Shown piece after piece: positions 52,884-53,988 of a stretch of DNA of 53,988 bases. Source of the stretch: Verrucomicrobiota bacterium (lineage in GTDB: Bacteria; Verrucomicrobiota; Verrucomicrobiia; Chthoniobacterales; JAFAMB01); contig JAFAZK010000168.1 of the NCBI GenBank assembly GCA_019239825.1, positions 1 through 53,988 of the forward strand, read 5' to 3'. The notes beneath the pieces were generated by a model, which saw nothing but the letters and a program-made list of their open reading frames with translations, did not search any database and was not told the origin of the DNA. The position numbers and the translations under genes are program-made. Within the stretch, counting starts at the first letter, position 1, and each line of letters starts with the position of its first letter.

Positions 52884-52905
52884 CGTTATAACACCTGTTA
52901 TAACG
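52884..52905. promoter_or_regulatory. Palindromic operator of the toxin-antitoxin operon
   Basis: CGTTATAACA-CC-TGTTATAACG: two perfect 10-base arms around a 2-base centre. It overlaps the predicted -10 box of the operon, so binding by the antitoxin would block transcription. It ends 18 bases before the antitoxin start codon. Confidence 0.8.
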
Positions 52906-52925
52906 TGGTAATTACAGATTTTCAA
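52897..52925 (-). promoter_or_regulatory. Promoter of the abrB-doc operon
   Basis: On the minus strand TTGAAA (52925-52920) and TATAAC (52902-52897) are separated by exactly 17 bases, close to the sigma70 consensus. The -10 box lies inside the operator. Confidence 0.75.
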
Positions 52926-53143
52926 TCAAATCGAAACCGAAGACACGTCGGCACCTTTAATCTCATCCCACTTCTTGCGCAGTTGCCTCTGAGCAATCTT
53001 AACGCCGGACGTGCCCAGGCCACTCAGTGCTGCCGTCCGCCCGAATGAATCCGGTAATAGTACCGGCCATTGGTCGCAGACTTGAGCATGCCTTTTTCGC
53101 GAGTCTTGAGCAAGACGGGCTCTTTCTTCTCGGCGCCTTTCAT
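52926..53143 (-). pseudogene. Small frameshifted gene next to the toxin-antitoxin pair
   Basis: ATG 53143 has GAGGAAA upstream and reads KGAEKKEPVLLKTREKGMLK then SATNGRYYYR before running out of sense to a stop at 53024. The next frame is open through DSFGRTAALSGLGTSGVKIA and QRQLRKKWDEIKGADVSSVS to a stop at 52926, and clearly looks like protein. Joining them by a one-base shift gives about 72 aa. The switch point falls in an inverted repeat CCGGTA-ATAG-TACCGG (53051-53066). It could be a one-base deletion, a sequencing error, or a recoded gene. I do not recognise the family. Confidence 0.6.
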
Positions 53144-53184
53144 ACGGTTTCCTCTACTCGAACCGTAAAAGCGCTCTTACTAGC

Positions 53185-53258
53185 CGCGCTCGACAGGACT
53201 CGAACCTGTGACCCAGGGATTAGAAATCCCTTGCTCTATCCAGCTGAGCTACGAGCGC
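53185..53258 (-). tRNA. tRNA-Arg(TCT)
   Basis: Acceptor stem GCGCTCG pairs with CGAGCGC. The anticodon stem AGGGA/TCCCT encloses the loop TTTCTAA, giving anticodon TCT, which reads AGA. The T arm holds GGTTCGAGTCC. The discriminator is G at 53185 and CCA is not encoded. Confidence 0.96.
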
Positions 53259-53360
53259 AAATCCACCGGATTGAAGGATGGGAAGGTTAACCTAGGATGG
53301 CGGAAGGTCAATCGGCGAAGTCGCAGGGCTCGGCATGCTTTTCCCCGCTGTTAAAACCGC

Positions 53361-53623
53361 AAATCACAGTACGGAAAGATCCCGAAGGCCACAGAGACAG
53401 AAAAATCTCACGCAAAGCCGCAAAGGCGCAAAGGTAAAACTAAAGGCTGGGCGCGTAGGTTCTTCTCGCACACGAAAAACGACCAAAATTTCAAAGCAGA
53501 GTCTACCGCTAGATCAGTCCCGCCTGTTCAAGTCCGCCTTTGTCTTAAACCTTTGCGCCTTTGCGTCTTTGCGTGAGATTTTCTCTGTCTTTGTGGACTT
53601 GGTAATCTTTCCGTATTGTGATT
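53361..53623. repeat. Family F long inverted-repeat element
   Basis: Arms of almost 80 bases with small gaps. The left arm contains CACAGAGACAGAAAAATCTC, ACGCAAAGCCGCAAAGGCGC and AAAGGT; the right arm contains ACCTTTGCGCCTTTGCGTCT, GCGTGAGATTTTCTCTGTCT and TTGTGG, then ATCTTTCCGTATTGTGATT matching the left end. The loop is about 100 bases. Repeats of the CCTTTGCGCCTTTGCG kind occur in many bacterial genomes as I recall. It lies in the gap between the divergent tRNA and lipoprotein genes. Confidence 0.85.
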
Positions 53624-53670
53624 TTGGGTTTCAAGAACCGGAATAGTTAGCGCCACGTCACTAAAGCAAA

Positions 53671-53988
53671 ATGCGAACTTTTTCCGGTGCCGTTCTGATC
53701 GTGATGCTAGTCGGTTTGACGCTAACCGGCTGCGTAGAAAGGCAAGTCGTGGATGTGCGCCCGAAAACCGGCAGCCTCTTGATTGACTCGACCGAAGTCC
53801 TCTACGTGAAAGAGGTGCTGGCAGACACTGCCAAAACTTACGACCTCGAGCCGCAGAAACTCGTGAGCGCCGATATGATAGCCTCATACGAAGGCGGCAA
53901 GACAGGTACCTTTTCCGCTGGTCTCGTGTTCATTCTGCTTTGGCAGTATACAAATCCCAATCGTTTGGAGCTCGATATCAGTGGGCCC
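53671..53988 (+). CDS. Putative lipoprotein, 3' end beyond the window
   Basis: An open frame from ATG 53671 to the window end, 106 codons so far with no stop. Signal peptide SGAVLIVMLVGLTLTGC ends in a clear lipobox LTGC. The mature part begins VERQVVDVRPKTGSLLIDST and looks soluble. No family is recognised. Confidence 0.65.
   Translation, partial: MRTFSGAVLIVMLVGLTLTGCVERQVVDVRPKTGSLLIDSTEVLYVKEVLADTAKTYDLEPQKLVSADMIASYEGGKTGTFSAGLVFILLWQYTNPNRLELDISGP

Noticed and set aside
53027..53290. 87-codon plus-strand frame across the tRNA gene
   Set aside because: It is the antisense of tRNA-Arg and of the small frameshifted gene.
53335..53887. Frames containing KRKNLTQSRKGAK-like and QRQRKSHAKTQRRKG-like sequence
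   Set aside because: These are translations of family F repeat arms; the real gene nearby is the lipoprotein frame from 53671.

Overview
The window reads as a chromosomal segment of a Gram-negative, soil-type heterotroph. Heptose and KDO genes (hldA, gmhB, kdsB) imply an LPS outer membrane. The phoH-pgpH-ybeY operon implies c-di-AMP turnover. The gene mix and the density of intergenic palindromic repeats suggest Verrucomicrobiota (Spartobacteria/Chthoniobacterales-like). That placement is an inference; no rRNA is present to confirm it.

Layout. 0-2.5 kb: a NusG/RfaH-like antiterminator bracketed by two diverged copies of a promoter-like 215-bp segment, then a methyltransferase. 2.5-8.8 kb: ClC antiporter, GH1 beta-glucosidase, APC permease, an unknown envelope protein. 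9-14 kb (minus): phoH, a short pgpH, ybeY, and two unknown exported proteins. 14.3-18.4 kb: hldA-gmhB-kdsB-pyrG. 18.7-24.4 kb: an isovaleryl-CoA dehydrogenase, etfB, etfA and a membrane Fe-S oxidoreductase of the ETF:menaquinone type. 25.3-29.2 kb: a divergent carbamoyltransferase homologue in an otherwise empty stretch, then a long acyl-CoA dehydrogenase. 29.4-34.8 kb (minus): khpA, rpsP, ffh, a polysaccharide deacetylase lipoprotein, purB. 35-41 kb: DedA, a peptide-binding protein, PutA. 41-49.4 kb: methyltransferase, site-2 protease, YggU, ileS-lspA, a CCA-adding enzyme and small genes. 49.5-54 kb: a ribbon-helix-helix protein, a FixL/FixJ-like two-component pair, an AbrB-Doc toxin-antitoxin pair, tRNA-Arg(TCT), and a lipoprotein cut by the window end.

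Metabolic logic: peptide and amino-acid uptake (OppA-like protein, APC permease), proline oxidation (PutA), leucine and acyl-CoA oxidation (two dehydrogenases) and electron delivery to quinone (EtfBA plus the Fe-S oxidoreductase) fit an amino-acid-scavenging lifestyle.

The most unusual content lies between the genes. At least six sequence-unrelated families of about 210-330 bp elements (A to F here) sit in intergenic gaps, plus short hairpin repeats (G and the E unit). Families A, B, C and E share one plan: an outer inverted pair enclosing an inner inverted pair. Two B copies are about 98% identical over some 225 bp and flank ileS-lspA, which implies recent copying. A decayed, inverted copy of the pyrG/acyl-CoA-dehydrogenase junction at 32.7-33.1 kb carries a family C element where the functional junction carries family D. 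These elements are the best candidate here for an undescribed mobile or regulatory system.
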